A stretch of DNA of 64,000 nucleotides from Agathobaculum sp. NTUH-O15-33 (GTDB lineage: Bacteria > Bacillota > Clostridia > Oscillospirales > Butyricicoccaceae), in NCBI RefSeq assembly GCF_033193315.1, contig NZ_CP136187.1, positions 3,665,501 to 3,729,500 on the forward strand. The letters are read 5' to 3'. The notes beneath the pieces were generated by a model. That model was given only the letters and a program-made list of their open reading frames with translations. It was not told the origin of the DNA and did not search any database. Shown here in pieces: positions 10,448 to 17,765 of this stretch. The position numbers and the translations under genes are program-made. Each line of letters opens with the position of its first letter. Positions within the stretch are counted from its first letter, which is position 1.

Positions 10448-11494
10448 ATGCCTGAACTAAACGCGATTATTTCAGCCGCCCTTGCGGCGCGCGCGTCCGA
10501 TATCCATTTTGTGTACGGCCTGCCCATTCGCTTCCGCGTGGACGGCAGCTTGACCGATATGGACGACCACCGACTGACGCACGAGGAGTGCGAAATGCTG
10601 GCGCGCGAGCTTACATCCCAGACCCTCGGCCCCATGGGCGAAATTGACGACGCGCTCTCCTTTCCGGACGGCACGCGCGTTCGTATCAATTTATTCCGCC
10701 AGCAGGGCCACGCTTCCGCCGCCGTGCGTATTTTGAGCGACCATATCCCCGAACTGCAAAGCCTTGGCCTGCCCCCGGCGGTGAACGAATTTCCAAAGCT
10801 GGGGCGCGGCATCGTGCTTGTCACCGGTGAGACCGGCTCCGGTAAATCCACCACGCTGGCCGCCATTTTGAATGAGATCAACCATACCCGGAACGATCAT
10901 ATCATCACGCTGGAGGACCCGATCGAGTATCTTTACACGCCGGACCGCTGCATCGTCAACCAGCGCGAAATCGGGCAGGACACCGCGTCCTACGCGGACG
11001 GCCTGCGCGCTATCTTGCGCGAAGACCCGGATGTAATCCTGATCGGCGAGATGCGCGACCTATCCACCATCGAGATCGCCCTGACAGCGGCGGAGACCGG
11101 ACATCTGGTATTCTCCACCCTGCACACCGGCTCCGCGCCGGACGCGATCGACCGCATGGTAGAGGTCTTTCCCGAGGGCCGCCAGAGACAGGTGCGTATG
11201 CAGCTTTCCATGACCCTGCAAGCGGTCATGAGCCAGCAGTTGCTTGTCCGTAAGGGCGGCAAGGGCCGCGTGGCCGCGTGCGAACTGATGATGGTCACCC
11301 CCGCGATTCGCAATTTGATCCGCGAGGGCAAGACCCCGCAGATCATGAACGCCCTTGCCACCTCCGCGAGCGAGGGCAGTATCACCATGGACAACCGATT
11401 AATCAAAATGTTTAAAGATAAGCAAATCGACGCGCAAACCGCCCGCGAAGCCGCGCACGATCCGGATTATGTGAAGAAAAACACGATGTTTTAA
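10448..11494 (+). CDS. pilT: PilT, type IV pilus retraction ATPase
   Basis: A 348-residue PilT family ATPase driving pilus depolymerisation and thus twitching motility. It has Walker A GETGSGKST near residue 126, Walker B DPDVILIGEMRD near 193, and the AETGHLVFSTLHT His box. It lacks the N-terminal domain and zinc knuckle of PilB, as expected. The start at ATG 10448 follows the pilB stop by 4 bases; an in-frame GTG at 10433 lies inside pilB. Its presence implies that the pili are retractable. Confidence 0.95.
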   Translation: MPELNAIISAALAARASDIHFVYGLPIRFRVDGSLTDMDDHRLTHEECEMLARELTSQTLGPMGEIDDALSFPDGTRVRINLFRQQGHASAAVRILSDHIPELQSLGLPPAVNEFPKLGRGIVLVTGETGSGKSTTLAAILNEINHTRNDHIITLEDPIEYLYTPDRCIVNQREIGQDTASYADGLRAILREDPDVILIGEMRDLSTIEIALTAAETGHLVFSTLHTGSAPDAIDRMVEVFPEGRQRQVRMQLSMTLQAVMSQQLLVRKGGKGRVAACELMMVTPAIRNLIREGKTPQIMNALATSASEGSITMDNRLIKMFKDKQIDAQTAREAAHDPDYVKKNTMF

Positions 11495-11526
11495 CCATAG
11501 ATGGCTCGCTCCGCTTCCCCGTTCTA

Positions 11527-11722
11527 GCCTTCCCCCACCGAGGGCAGTCCCGTTCTGGCCTTCCCCCGACGAGGGGAAGGTGGCGCGCGCCGATAGGCGC
11601 GTGACGAATGGGGGGCCGAACGATCAGCGCTCTCGAACCCCCTTGCACACAAAAACCCCAATTCCCTGCGCCCCCATCAGTCACGGCTTCGCCGTGCCAG
11701 CTTCCCCTCGTCGGGGGAAGCC
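11527..11722. repeat. Dispersed inverted-repeat element, copy 1 (plus a partial left end)
   Basis: The full unit spans 11558-11722. It starts GCCTTCCCCCGACGAGGGG and ends with the near-inverse CCCCTCGTCGGGGGAAGCC. Inside are the subterminal sequence AAGGTGGCGCGCGCC, GCGCGTGACGAATGGGG, and on the other side CAGTCACGGCTTCGCCGTGCC. A partial left end lies at 11527-11546. Other copies are at 14835-15003 and 15046-15256. It sits between pilT and pilC and ends 6 bases before the pilC ribosome site. No ORF is inside; it looks like a MITE- or REP-type repeat. Confidence 0.8.
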
Positions 11723-11744
11723 CAAACAAAGGAGGTGACCACTT

Positions 11745-12968
11745 ATCAACACATTCAAATACAAAGCGCAATCCGCATCCGGTAAGACGGTCACCGGCGT
11801 GATGGAGGCCTACGACGAATTTGACGCGGTATCCCGCATCAAAGCCACGGAATGCCCCATCGTCCTCTCGATTGCCGAGGTGCAGGAGGGCAAAGGCAAT
11901 ATCCTCACCCGCGACATCGGCGGCCCCAAAAAGATAAAAGAAAAGCAGCTTGCCCTTGTTTGCAGTCAGTTTTCTATTATTATCTCGGCGGGCTTGCCCA
12001 TGGTTCGTTCGGTGGAGCTTGTTGCCGATCAAACCACGGACAAAACGCTGCACAAGCTTTTAAAGCAAGTGGCCGGGGACGTTGCCGCCGGTAATTCCTT
12101 GGCGGACAGCTTTGAAAACAAGGGCGGCAAGCAACTGCCCATTACGTTTATCGAAACCATCCGCGCGGGCGAGGAATCCGGTACGTTGGAAGAATCCTTT
12201 CGCAAGCTTTTCGTTTACTTTGAAAAATCCGCGAAAACACGCGCAAAGGTTACCAGCGCGTTGATTTATCCCGCGTTTCTATGCGTGCTTTCCGTGGTCG
12301 TTGTAGCGATTATGATGGTAAAGGTTATTCCGATGTTTACCGAAATGTTTGCCAGCATGAACGCTGATTTGCCGCCCATGACCGCGATTATCATTGCCGC
12401 GTCTAACTTTATGGTGCACTATTGGCTAATCCTGTTGCTGATCGTCGTCGTACTTATTTTTGCATTAAAGTTTTGGAGCAAGTCACCAAACGGCATGAAA
12501 TTCTTTGCTGTTTTAAAGCTTAAACTGCCTCTTGTCGGGCGTGTGCAACGCATGAACGCGGCTTCCCAATTTGCCAACACCATGTCGACTATTCTAGCCG
12601 CCGGTATGCCGATGACACGCACAATTCAAATAACCGCTAAAGTGCTTGACAATTATGTGATCGGCATGCAAGTCGGTGATATGGTAGGCGGCGTGGAGGA
12701 AGGCATCCGGTTAGGTCAATGCGTCAAGCAATGCCCGTGGTTTCCTCCTCTGCTTACTGAAATGACCGGCGTAGGCGAAGAAACCGGCTCGCTGGAAAAC
12801 ACGCTTACCATTATCGGCGACTATTATGATAACGAAGTGAATCTTGCCGTTGAACGCGCACTGTCCATGCTGGAGCCGATCATTATTTGCGGCATAGCCG
12901 TTATCGTTGTGATTGTTGTTCTCGGCTTCTATCTGCCTATGTTCTCTATGTATAATAACATGGCTTAA
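11745..12968 (+). CDS. pilC: PilC, type IV pilus inner-membrane platform protein
   Basis: GspF/PilC family membrane protein that couples PilB and PilT to the growing pilus. Two GspF domains are present, with membrane helices near residues 172-195, 225-245 and 378-400. Homology begins well before the first ATG (11802): the upstream codons read NTFKYKAQSASGKTVTGV, the standard family start (F-x-Y-x-A then GK-x-x-x-G). The only initiation position behind the strong AAAGGAGGTGA site (11727-11737) is ATC at 11745-11747, because TGA at 11736-11738 closes the frame. So either translation starts at a rare AUC codon or a base is miscalled in an original ATG. An internal GTG at 11799 would delete the conserved start. 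Confidence 0.9.
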   Translation: MNTFKYKAQSASGKTVTGVMEAYDEFDAVSRIKATECPIVLSIAEVQEGKGNILTRDIGGPKKIKEKQLALVCSQFSIIISAGLPMVRSVELVADQTTDKTLHKLLKQVAGDVAAGNSLADSFENKGGKQLPITFIETIRAGEESGTLEESFRKLFVYFEKSAKTRAKVTSALIYPAFLCVLSVVVVAIMMVKVIPMFTEMFASMNADLPPMTAIIIAASNFMVHYWLILLLIVVVLIFALKFWSKSPNGMKFFAVLKLKLPLVGRVQRMNAASQFANTMSTILAAGMPMTRTIQITAKVLDNYVIGMQVGDMVGGVEEGIRLGQCVKQCPWFPPLLTEMTGVGEETGSLENTLTIIGDYYDNEVNLAVERALSMLEPIIICGIAVIVVIVVLGFYLPMFSMYNNMA

Positions 12969-12992
12969 TTCACGGTTTCTAACGGGCCGCTT

Positions 12993-13022
12993 TTGCAACC
13001 CAGCGCCCGGTCGAAATATAAC
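12993..13022 (+). promoter_or_regulatory. pilA: Candidate own promoter of pilA
   Basis: TTGCAA (12993-12998), an 18-base spacer and TATAAC (13017-13022), placed between pilC and pilA. Major pilin is needed in far greater amounts than the machinery, so an extra promoter here is plausible. Sequence match only. Confidence 0.4.
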
Positions 13023-13058
13023 TACATTTCCCGAACAGATAAAAGGAGGAGAAAGATT

Positions 13059-13427
13059 ATGTTTGCAAAACTTTGCGCAAAGCGCAATAAGAAGGGCTTT
13101 ACCCTCGCGGAACTGCTGATCGTCGTTGCAATCATCGCCGTATTGGTCGCGATTGCGATTCCGGCATTTACGTCTTCACTTAACAAAGCGAAGCATGCTG
13201 TAGACCTTTCTAATATGCGTGCTGCCTATTCAGAAGCTGTTGTGGCTTATTTGGAAAGCGCAGACAAAGATACTCCAGATACTGTAACTGCAAATGAACT
13301 AAAAAGTACCGCTGGTGTGACAAACTCGACTGTAACATGGAGTAATACTAAAATCACAGTTAAATTGGGCGATATCACTGGTGAATTCCCTATCGACTCA
13401 AAGGTTTGCACTAGTCAGGGAACTTAA
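13059..13427 (+). CDS. pilA: PilA, probable major type IV pilin
   Basis: A 122-residue prepilin. The leader MFAKLCAKRNKKG is followed by FTLAELLIVVAIIAVLVAIAIPAF, with Glu at mature position 5, then a short alpha/beta head rich in Thr, Ser and Asn. The start is ATG 13059 with AAAAGGAGG at 13041-13049; an in-frame ATG at 12996 would give an abnormally long leader. Its position between the platform gene and the prepilin peptidase gene, its small size and strong ribosome site suggest the major subunit. The head is lower in GC than the flanking genes. Confidence 0.88.
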   Translation: MFAKLCAKRNKKGFTLAELLIVVAIIAVLVAIAIPAFTSSLNKAKHAVDLSNMRAAYSEAVVAYLESADKDTPDTVTANELKSTAGVTNSTVTWSNTKITVKLGDITGEFPIDSKVCTSQGT

Positions 13428-13439
13428 CTAGTTGCTTTC

Positions 13440-13516
13440 AGCGCCCCTCGGGTTGCGGGCGCTAACTCCCGGCTTGAACGCCGGGCGGGAGCTATTCTAT
13501 TTGAGAATAGCTCCCG
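13440..13516 (+). other. Three consecutive hairpins downstream of pilA
   Basis: Stems: AGCGCCC 13440-13446 with 13457-13463; CCCGGC 13468-13473 with 13480-13485; and a perfect 13-bp stem CGGGAGCTATTCT 13486-13498 with 13504-13516. None is followed by a T run, so they are not classical terminators. They may protect the 3' end of a processed pilA message and lower expression of pilD behind it. Confidence 0.55.
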
Positions 13517-13569
13517 CATGGCGTTCAATTACCAAAGCATACTATTTCTTTAGGAGGGAACGGCAGCTT

Positions 13570-14371
13570 ATGACTTTTTTAACGCCTGCCGTATTCGCCT
13601 ACCTCCTTTTCCTCACCCTGCTGCTCGGCCTTGTCTTTGGCTCGTTCGGCAACGCTTGGGCGTGGCGAATCGTGCACGGTGAGAAAAATCTCACGCGGGC
13701 GGTCGCACTGCGCGGAATGCGGGCATGTGCTCTCCGCGCTTGACCTGTTTCCGCTGTTCAGCTACCTATTCCTTCGCGGCCGCTGCCGCTACTGCGGTAA
13801 AAAAATATCGCCCCGCTATCCCATTGCGGAGGCAATCTGCGCGGCCATTTTCCTATCGTTCGTCCTGCGCTATGGGCTGACGCTGGAGGCGCTGGAATAC
13901 TGCGTTCTGGGCTTTCTGCTGTTCGTCCTGTCGCTTGTGGATTTTGATACCTGCATCATCCCGGACCGGTTTCTCGTGCTGGGCGCGGCGAGCTTTGCCG
14001 CCTTCACCGTTCTCCGTTCCGGCGCTATCGGCCATGACCTGCTGGCAGGCCTGACCGGCGGCCTTGCGCTTGCCGTGCCCATGCTGCTGCTCGTCCTTCT
14101 GGCCGATCATATCATGAAACGCGAAACCATGGGCGGCGGCGACATTAAGCTGCTGTTCGTCCTTGGCCTTTACACCGGCCCGGCGGCCGGCCTTTTCATG
14201 ATTATCATCGCCTGCGCCGTCGGCCTTGTTTTCGCCCTGCTCCCCGCCGCGCGCGGCAAGGACGCTGAAAACCCCCGCGCCATCCCCTTCGGCCCCTCGC
14301 TCGCCATTGCCGCTTGGATCACCCTGCTGTTTTCCGAACCATTTCTGGCATGGTACTTCGGGCTGTTTTGA
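13570..14371 (+). CDS. pilD: PilD prepilin peptidase, interrupted by a +1 frameshift
   Basis: A24 family membrane aspartyl protease that cuts the leader of all prepilins here and methylates the new N-terminus. The first part (ATG 13570, AGGAGGGAA upstream) reads through LLLGLVFGSFGNAWAWRI, the usual first helix and GSF-x-N motif. The second part, in the +1 frame, holds the zinc motif CAECGH...CRYCGK and the two catalytic aspartates in VDFDTCIIPDR and MGGGDIKLL. Removing one G of GGG 13697-13699 joins them as LTRRSHCAECGH into one protein of about 266 residues, the normal length. As written, the first frame would end at 13743. It is the only prepilin peptidase seen in the window. Confidence 0.9.
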
Positions 14372-14380
14372 GAGAATGTG

Positions 14381-14734
14381 ATGATTATGTCCCAAATACA
14401 GCGGGCCCGAGCGCTTCGCGCCAACGCAACGCCTTGGGAGAATAAACTATGGTACGAATATCTTCGTGGCTGTCCCGCCCGGTTTCGCCGCCAGCAGCCA
14501 ATCGGCCCTTATATCGCGGATTTCTATTGTTCCAAGGCCAAACTGATTATAGAACTGGATGGCGGCGGTCATTTTAACCAAGACCAACAGCAATATGATC
14601 AAAACCGCGATGCTTATTTTAGACAAAATGGTATTATAACGATTCGGTTCCTTAATACCGATATTGATAAACGGTTTTATGAAGTATGCGACACCATACA
14701 TAAAACTGTTCAGCAGCGTATCAACGCCCTTTAG
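14381..14734 (+). CDS. DUF559 (Vsr-like) endonuclease-domain protein
   Basis: A protein of about 117 residues with the DUF559 pattern: a helix ATPWENKLWYEYL, then RFRRQQPIGPYIADFYC, LIIELDGGGHF and a terminal IRFLNTDI strand. The family shares the restriction-endonuclease-like fold of Vsr, with likely catalytic Asp/Glu in IADF and ELDG. Biochemical roles are poorly known. It begins 9 bases after pilD but has no evident pilus function. Its stop codon (14732-14734) touches the first of several copies of the dispersed repeat, which suggests that gene and repeats travel together. The start is uncertain (14381 or 14387). Confidence 0.8.
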   Translation: MIMSQIQRARALRANATPWENKLWYEYLRGCPARFRRQQPIGPYIADFYCSKAKLIIELDGGGHFNQDQQQYDQNRDAYFRQNGIITIRFLNTDIDKRFYEVCDTIHKTVQQRINAL

Positions 14735-14834
14735 CCTTCCCCCCACGAGGGCATATGCGTAAACTTAAGCAGCGCGCGATCTTGCCTTCCCCCCACGAGG
14801 CATATGCGTAAACTTAAGCTGCGCGCGCGATCTA
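14735..14834. repeat. Tandem partial left ends of the dispersed repeat
   Basis: Two truncated copies of the left end (GCCTTCCCCCCACGAGG), beginning at about 14733 and 14784, are each followed by the same spacer CATATGCGTAAACTTAAGC and a GCGCGC tract. They precede the full copy at 14835. The pattern looks like slippage or repeated recombination at the element end. No gene is seen. Confidence 0.65.
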
Positions 14835-15003
14835 GCCTTCCCCCCACGAGGGGAAGGTGGCGCGCGCCGCAGGCGCGTGACGAATGGGGGGCGTAACGAA
14901 TAGCGCATTGAAAGGTTACTGCGCACATCAATGCCAATGGTTCTTACGCCCCCCATCAGACCCGCGCTTCGCGCGGCCCAGCTTCCCCTCGTGGGGGGAA
15001 GCC
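14835..15003. repeat. Dispersed inverted-repeat element, copy 2
   Basis: Same architecture as copy 1: left end GCCTTCCCCCCACGAGGGG, inner GGCGCGTGACGAATGGGG, right end CCCCTCGTGGGGGGAAGCC. The outer ends are near-perfect inverted repeats. The middle differs from copy 1, so ends and subterminal parts are what is conserved. It lies just behind the DUF559 gene. Confidence 0.8.
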
Positions 15004-15045
15004 CAAAGGGCGCTCTGTGCGCGCGCTGCTTAAATTGACGCTTAT

Positions 15046-15256
15046 GCCCCACGAGGGGAGGCCGTAGCCCTCGCTCCTTTATTTGCCACGGTGTGGCATT
15101 TATATGCGAGCGGTGGCGCGCGCCGCAGGCGCGTGACGAATGGGGGGCGTAACGAATAGCGCACATTAAGACAGCCTCGCACATCAATGCTGCCAATTCA
15201 TGCGCCCCCTTCAGTCACGGCTTCGCCGTGCCAGCTTCCCCTCGTTGGGGGAAGCC
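15046..15256. repeat. Dispersed inverted-repeat element, copy 3 (left end altered)
   Basis: The right part (GGCGCGTGACGAATGGGG, then CAGTCACGGCTTCGCCGTGCC and GGGGGAAGCC) matches the other copies. The left end is degraded to GCCCCACGAGGGGAGGCC and followed by about 50 unrelated bases. It ends 24 bases before the pilM ribosome site. With the partial copies, it fills the whole 14735-15290 gap. Confidence 0.75.
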
Positions 15257-15290
15257 CAAAGTACGCCCCATAAGGAAAGGACTTTTCACC

Positions 15291-16364
15291 ATGCCAAAAC
15301 AAATTATCGGCATTGATATCGGCGACTGCAACGTCAAAATGGCGATGTGCTCGGCGGGCGCCGTGCAGCGCATGGCTGTGCACGAGCTGCCGGAGAACAT
15401 GGTCACCGGCGGGCGCATCCTTTCGCCCGATTCGATGAGCGAGTTCCTGAAGGATATGAAGCGCACGCACCATATCCCCGGGCGCGACGTCGCCGTGATC
15501 TTGCCCGAGCAATCGGTCTTTTTCCGCCAGCTTTCCATGCCCGCCATGACCGCCGATCAACTGAAAATAAACCTGCCCTATGAATTCCGCGATTACATAA
15601 ACCGTGAAAAGGACAAGTATTTCTACGATTACGCGGTCGTAGACCGAACGGATGATAAGGACGGCGTGCCCGTTGAGTTTGAGCTGACAGCCGCCGCGGT
15701 TTTGAAGGAAACCATCTCGGAATACCGGGATATGTTCCGCCGCGCGGGACTGAAACTGCGCGTGGCTCTGCCGCAGGAAATGGCATGGTCCAACTTGTTG
15801 CGTAACTATGAGGAAAAGCACCCCTTGACCGGCGAGGGGACGGTTCTTCCGTCAGGAAAAGAACCGTCCCCCGCCGGCGACGGTGCCGACGCCGACGAAC
15901 CGCAAGAGCGCGAATATTGCCTGCTCGACATTGGCCACACGGCCACGCGCCTATACCTGTTCCATGGCCGCCGCCTTGAAATGAGCAAGCTGATCGACAA
16001 CGGCTGCTCGCTGCTGGACGCGGCCATTGCGGAGACCATGGATGTGGACCAGCACGTGGCCCGCGTATATAAGCAGACCAATTACGAAAACGCGCTGGAC
16101 GCGGAAGCCTGCCAAAACGTTTACGGCGCGATCGCGTTGGAAGTGATGAAAGCGCTCAACTTCCACTCCTACGAGCACCGCGACAACCATTTGGAGACCG
16201 TGCATTACTGCGGCGGCGGCTCGCGCATCGCCCCGTTGATTGAAGCGATCGGCGGCGCGATCGACCTGCGCCTAGTCAGCATCGAATCGCTGCTCCCCTC
16301 CCTGCCCGATGAAGCGGAGGACGCGCTCAGCTGCGCCGCCGCCATCGGCGCGACACAGCAGTAA
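15291..16364 (+). CDS. pilM: PilM, actin-like pilus assembly protein
   Basis: A 357-residue PilM/FtsA-like ATPase-fold protein of the cytoplasmic alignment complex. The nucleotide-binding motifs GIDIGDCNVKMA (start) and LLDIGHTATRLYLF (middle) are visible, with a C-terminal CGGGSRIAPLIEAI segment. It recruits PilN-PilO and contacts PilB. The start is ATG 15291 with AAGGAAAGG just upstream. Between residues about 183 and 196 the chain contains an extra GEGTVLPSGKEPSPAGDG stretch encoded by a GGGGACGG palindrome (15836-15871), in frame, at a loop before the second phosphate motif. The next gene starts 17 bases after its stop. Confidence 0.88.
   Translation: MPKQIIGIDIGDCNVKMAMCSAGAVQRMAVHELPENMVTGGRILSPDSMSEFLKDMKRTHHIPGRDVAVILPEQSVFFRQLSMPAMTADQLKINLPYEFRDYINREKDKYFYDYAVVDRTDDKDGVPVEFELTAAAVLKETISEYRDMFRRAGLKLRVALPQEMAWSNLLRNYEEKHPLTGEGTVLPSGKEPSPAGDGADADEPQEREYCLLDIGHTATRLYLFHGRRLEMSKLIDNGCSLLDAAIAETMDVDQHVARVYKQTNYENALDAEACQNVYGAIALEVMKALNFHSYEHRDNHLETVHYCGGGSRIAPLIEAIGGAIDLRLVSIESLLPSLPDEAEDALSCAAAIGATQQ
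15836..15871. repeat. GGGGACGG palindrome inside pilM
   Basis: GGGGACGGTTCTT (15836-15848) pairs with AAGAACCGTCCCC (15859-15871). The same stem recurs at 50824-50863 and 53223-53262. Here it lies inside a coding region and keeps the reading frame, adding 12 codons. Confidence 0.85.
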
Positions 16365-16380
16365 GGGGGGGCGTAAAGCG

Positions 16381-16995
16381 ATGAAGATGACGAAAAAGAA
16401 GCTGATCTATCCCTCTAAGACCTCGCTCAACCTCGCCATACGCGAGCGCACGATCAACAGCCCCAGCCGCATCATTCCGCTCACGCTGCTTGTGGCGCTG
16501 CTGATCTTTGCTTTTGCGAAATTCGCGGTCATTGACCGGCTGTTGCAGGTCAGCGCCGCCCAAAGCGAGGTGGACGGCTTGCGCAGCCAGCTTGATACGC
16601 TGAATGAGGCGAACGCGGGCTATGAAGACTTGCTCACAGAATACGCGCGCAACTCCTCCGGCTGGATGAGCGCCGAGGAGGTCGCGCTGGTGGACCGCAA
16701 CACGGTGTTCGACCTGCTGCAAACCGCCGTGCTGCCCTCGGCCAATTTGCGCGATATGTCGGTCAATTTGAACGTGCTTTCGCTCAACCTGACGGGTCTG
16801 TCGCTGCGCGACGCTTCGACCATCGTGAACCGTCTGAAAGCGCGCGACGATGTGATAGACGTGATGGTGTTCACCGCCGGTTCCAAGGCGGAGGGCGCGC
16901 TGGACCAGACCCGCAAGGGCTCGGTTTCCATGACGATCGCGCTCACCAACGGCTATCCCATGCCGAGCGAGTCCGAGGAAGGGGGCGGGAACTGA
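16381..16995 (+). CDS. pilN: PilN-like inner-membrane alignment protein
   Basis: A 204-residue bitopic membrane protein. A short cytoplasmic N-terminus is followed by a membrane helix around residues 38-56 (IIPLTLLVALLIFAFAKFAV), a coiled coil (residues about 57-85) and a ferredoxin-like C-terminal domain (LNVLSLNLTGLSLRDASTIVNRLK). This is the PilN layout. It normally binds PilM by its N-terminus and pairs with PilO through the coiled coil. The start ATG 16381 follows AGGGGGGGCG. It overlaps pilO by one base. Confidence 0.78.
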   Translation: MKMTKKKLIYPSKTSLNLAIRERTINSPSRIIPLTLLVALLIFAFAKFAVIDRLLQVSAAQSEVDGLRSQLDTLNEANAGYEDLLTEYARNSSGWMSAEEVALVDRNTVFDLLQTAVLPSANLRDMSVNLNVLSLNLTGLSLRDASTIVNRLKARDDVIDVMVFTAGSKAEGALDQTRKGSVSMTIALTNGYPMPSESEEGGGN

Positions 16996-17585
16996 TGATG
17001 TATCGCAGCTTTACCACACGCGAAAAGGTGCTGATGCTGATCCTCGCCGTCCTGATGTGCGGCTTGGCGTATTATTATGTGATCCATTTGCCGGTCACCA
17101 CGCAGCTTACCCAGCTTACCACGGAGAAAAGCGAGATCGAAACCGAAATGCTGATCGCGCAGGCCAAGCAAATACAGATGCAAAACATGCAGAGCGAACT
17201 GGAGGAGCTTGCCGCCGCGCCGGGCGGGCCGATGGCCGCCGTGCCCGAATACGACAATGTGCAAAACGTAATGAATTTGTTGAACCAAACGCTCGCTGGC
17301 ACGCTCGATTACAGCGTGCGCTTTCAGCAGTTTGATCTAAGCGAGCAGTTCGTCCGCCGCGTGGTCACGCTGACGTTCACCACGCCGGATTACAATCAGG
17401 CCAAGGCCACGGTGCAGACCCTTGCGGCTGCCCCCTACCGCTGTCAGGTAGGTAATTTGAGCATTGGCGTAAGCGAGCAGGGTGTGACCACCGATATGAC
17501 GATCACCTTCTTTGAAGCGCAATCGAATTACGTTGCCCCGCCCGCCGCGGATGAGACCAAGGGCGAGGAAGAACCGGCGGCGTAA
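16995..17585 (+). CDS. pilO: PilO-like inner-membrane alignment protein
   Basis: A 196-residue bitopic protein: membrane helix at residues 12-32 (VLMLILAVLMCGLAYYYVI), coiled coil about 35-70, a Pro/Ala hinge, then a ferredoxin-like domain (FVRRVVTLTFTTPDYNQAKATVQTL). It matches PilO in size and order and forms the PilM-PilN-PilO subcomplex. No PilP or PilQ follows, as expected for a Gram-positive organism without an outer membrane. It is the last gene of the pilus operon. Confidence 0.76.
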   Translation: MMYRSFTTREKVLMLILAVLMCGLAYYYVIHLPVTTQLTQLTTEKSEIETEMLIAQAKQIQMQNMQSELEELAAAPGGPMAAVPEYDNVQNVMNLLNQTLAGTLDYSVRFQQFDLSEQFVRRVVTLTFTTPDYNQAKATVQTLAAAPYRCQVGNLSIGVSEQGVTTDMTITFFEAQSNYVAPPAADETKGEEEPAA

Positions 17586-17604
17586 ACAGCGCGCCTCAGG
17601 TCAA

Positions 17605-17681
17605 CGGCCGGGTGCGTCACCCGGCCCTACATTTGGGGGACGCACCGTTTCGGTGTAGGGCCGAGTGACCTCACGCGGCCG
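17605..17681. repeat. GTAGGGC inverted-repeat element, copy 1
   Basis: Left arm CGGCCGGGTGCGTCACC plus CGGCCCTACA (17605-17631); right arm TGTAGGGCCGAGTGACC plus TCACGCGGCCG (17654-17681), the imperfect inverse of the left. The centre is 22 bases. Related copies are at 26230-26331, with half copies at 22669 and 53197. Non-coding. Confidence 0.7.
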
Positions 17682-17713
17682 AAAACGAAGCGTCGGGCGG
17701 CTCACCATCAAAT

Positions 17714-17752
17714 AAAAAAAATCCCCATCGCCGCGGCGATGGGGATTTTTTT
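17714..17752. terminator. Bidirectional terminator between pilO and etfA
   Basis: ATCCCCATCGCC and its complement, extended by A7/T7, make a stem with a GC-rich tip and T runs on both strands. It serves convergent operons: pilus genes on plus, bcd-etfBA on minus. Confidence 0.92.
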
Positions 17753-17765
17753 ATTATGTTTGCTC

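Noticed and set aside
13432..13743. Independent small membrane protein before pilD
   Set aside because: It is the N-terminal helix of PilD (GSF-x-N motif) separated by one extra base.
14733..15256. CRISPR array
   Set aside because: Repeats are few, long, imperfect and inverted-ended with no regular spacers; no cas gene is in the window.
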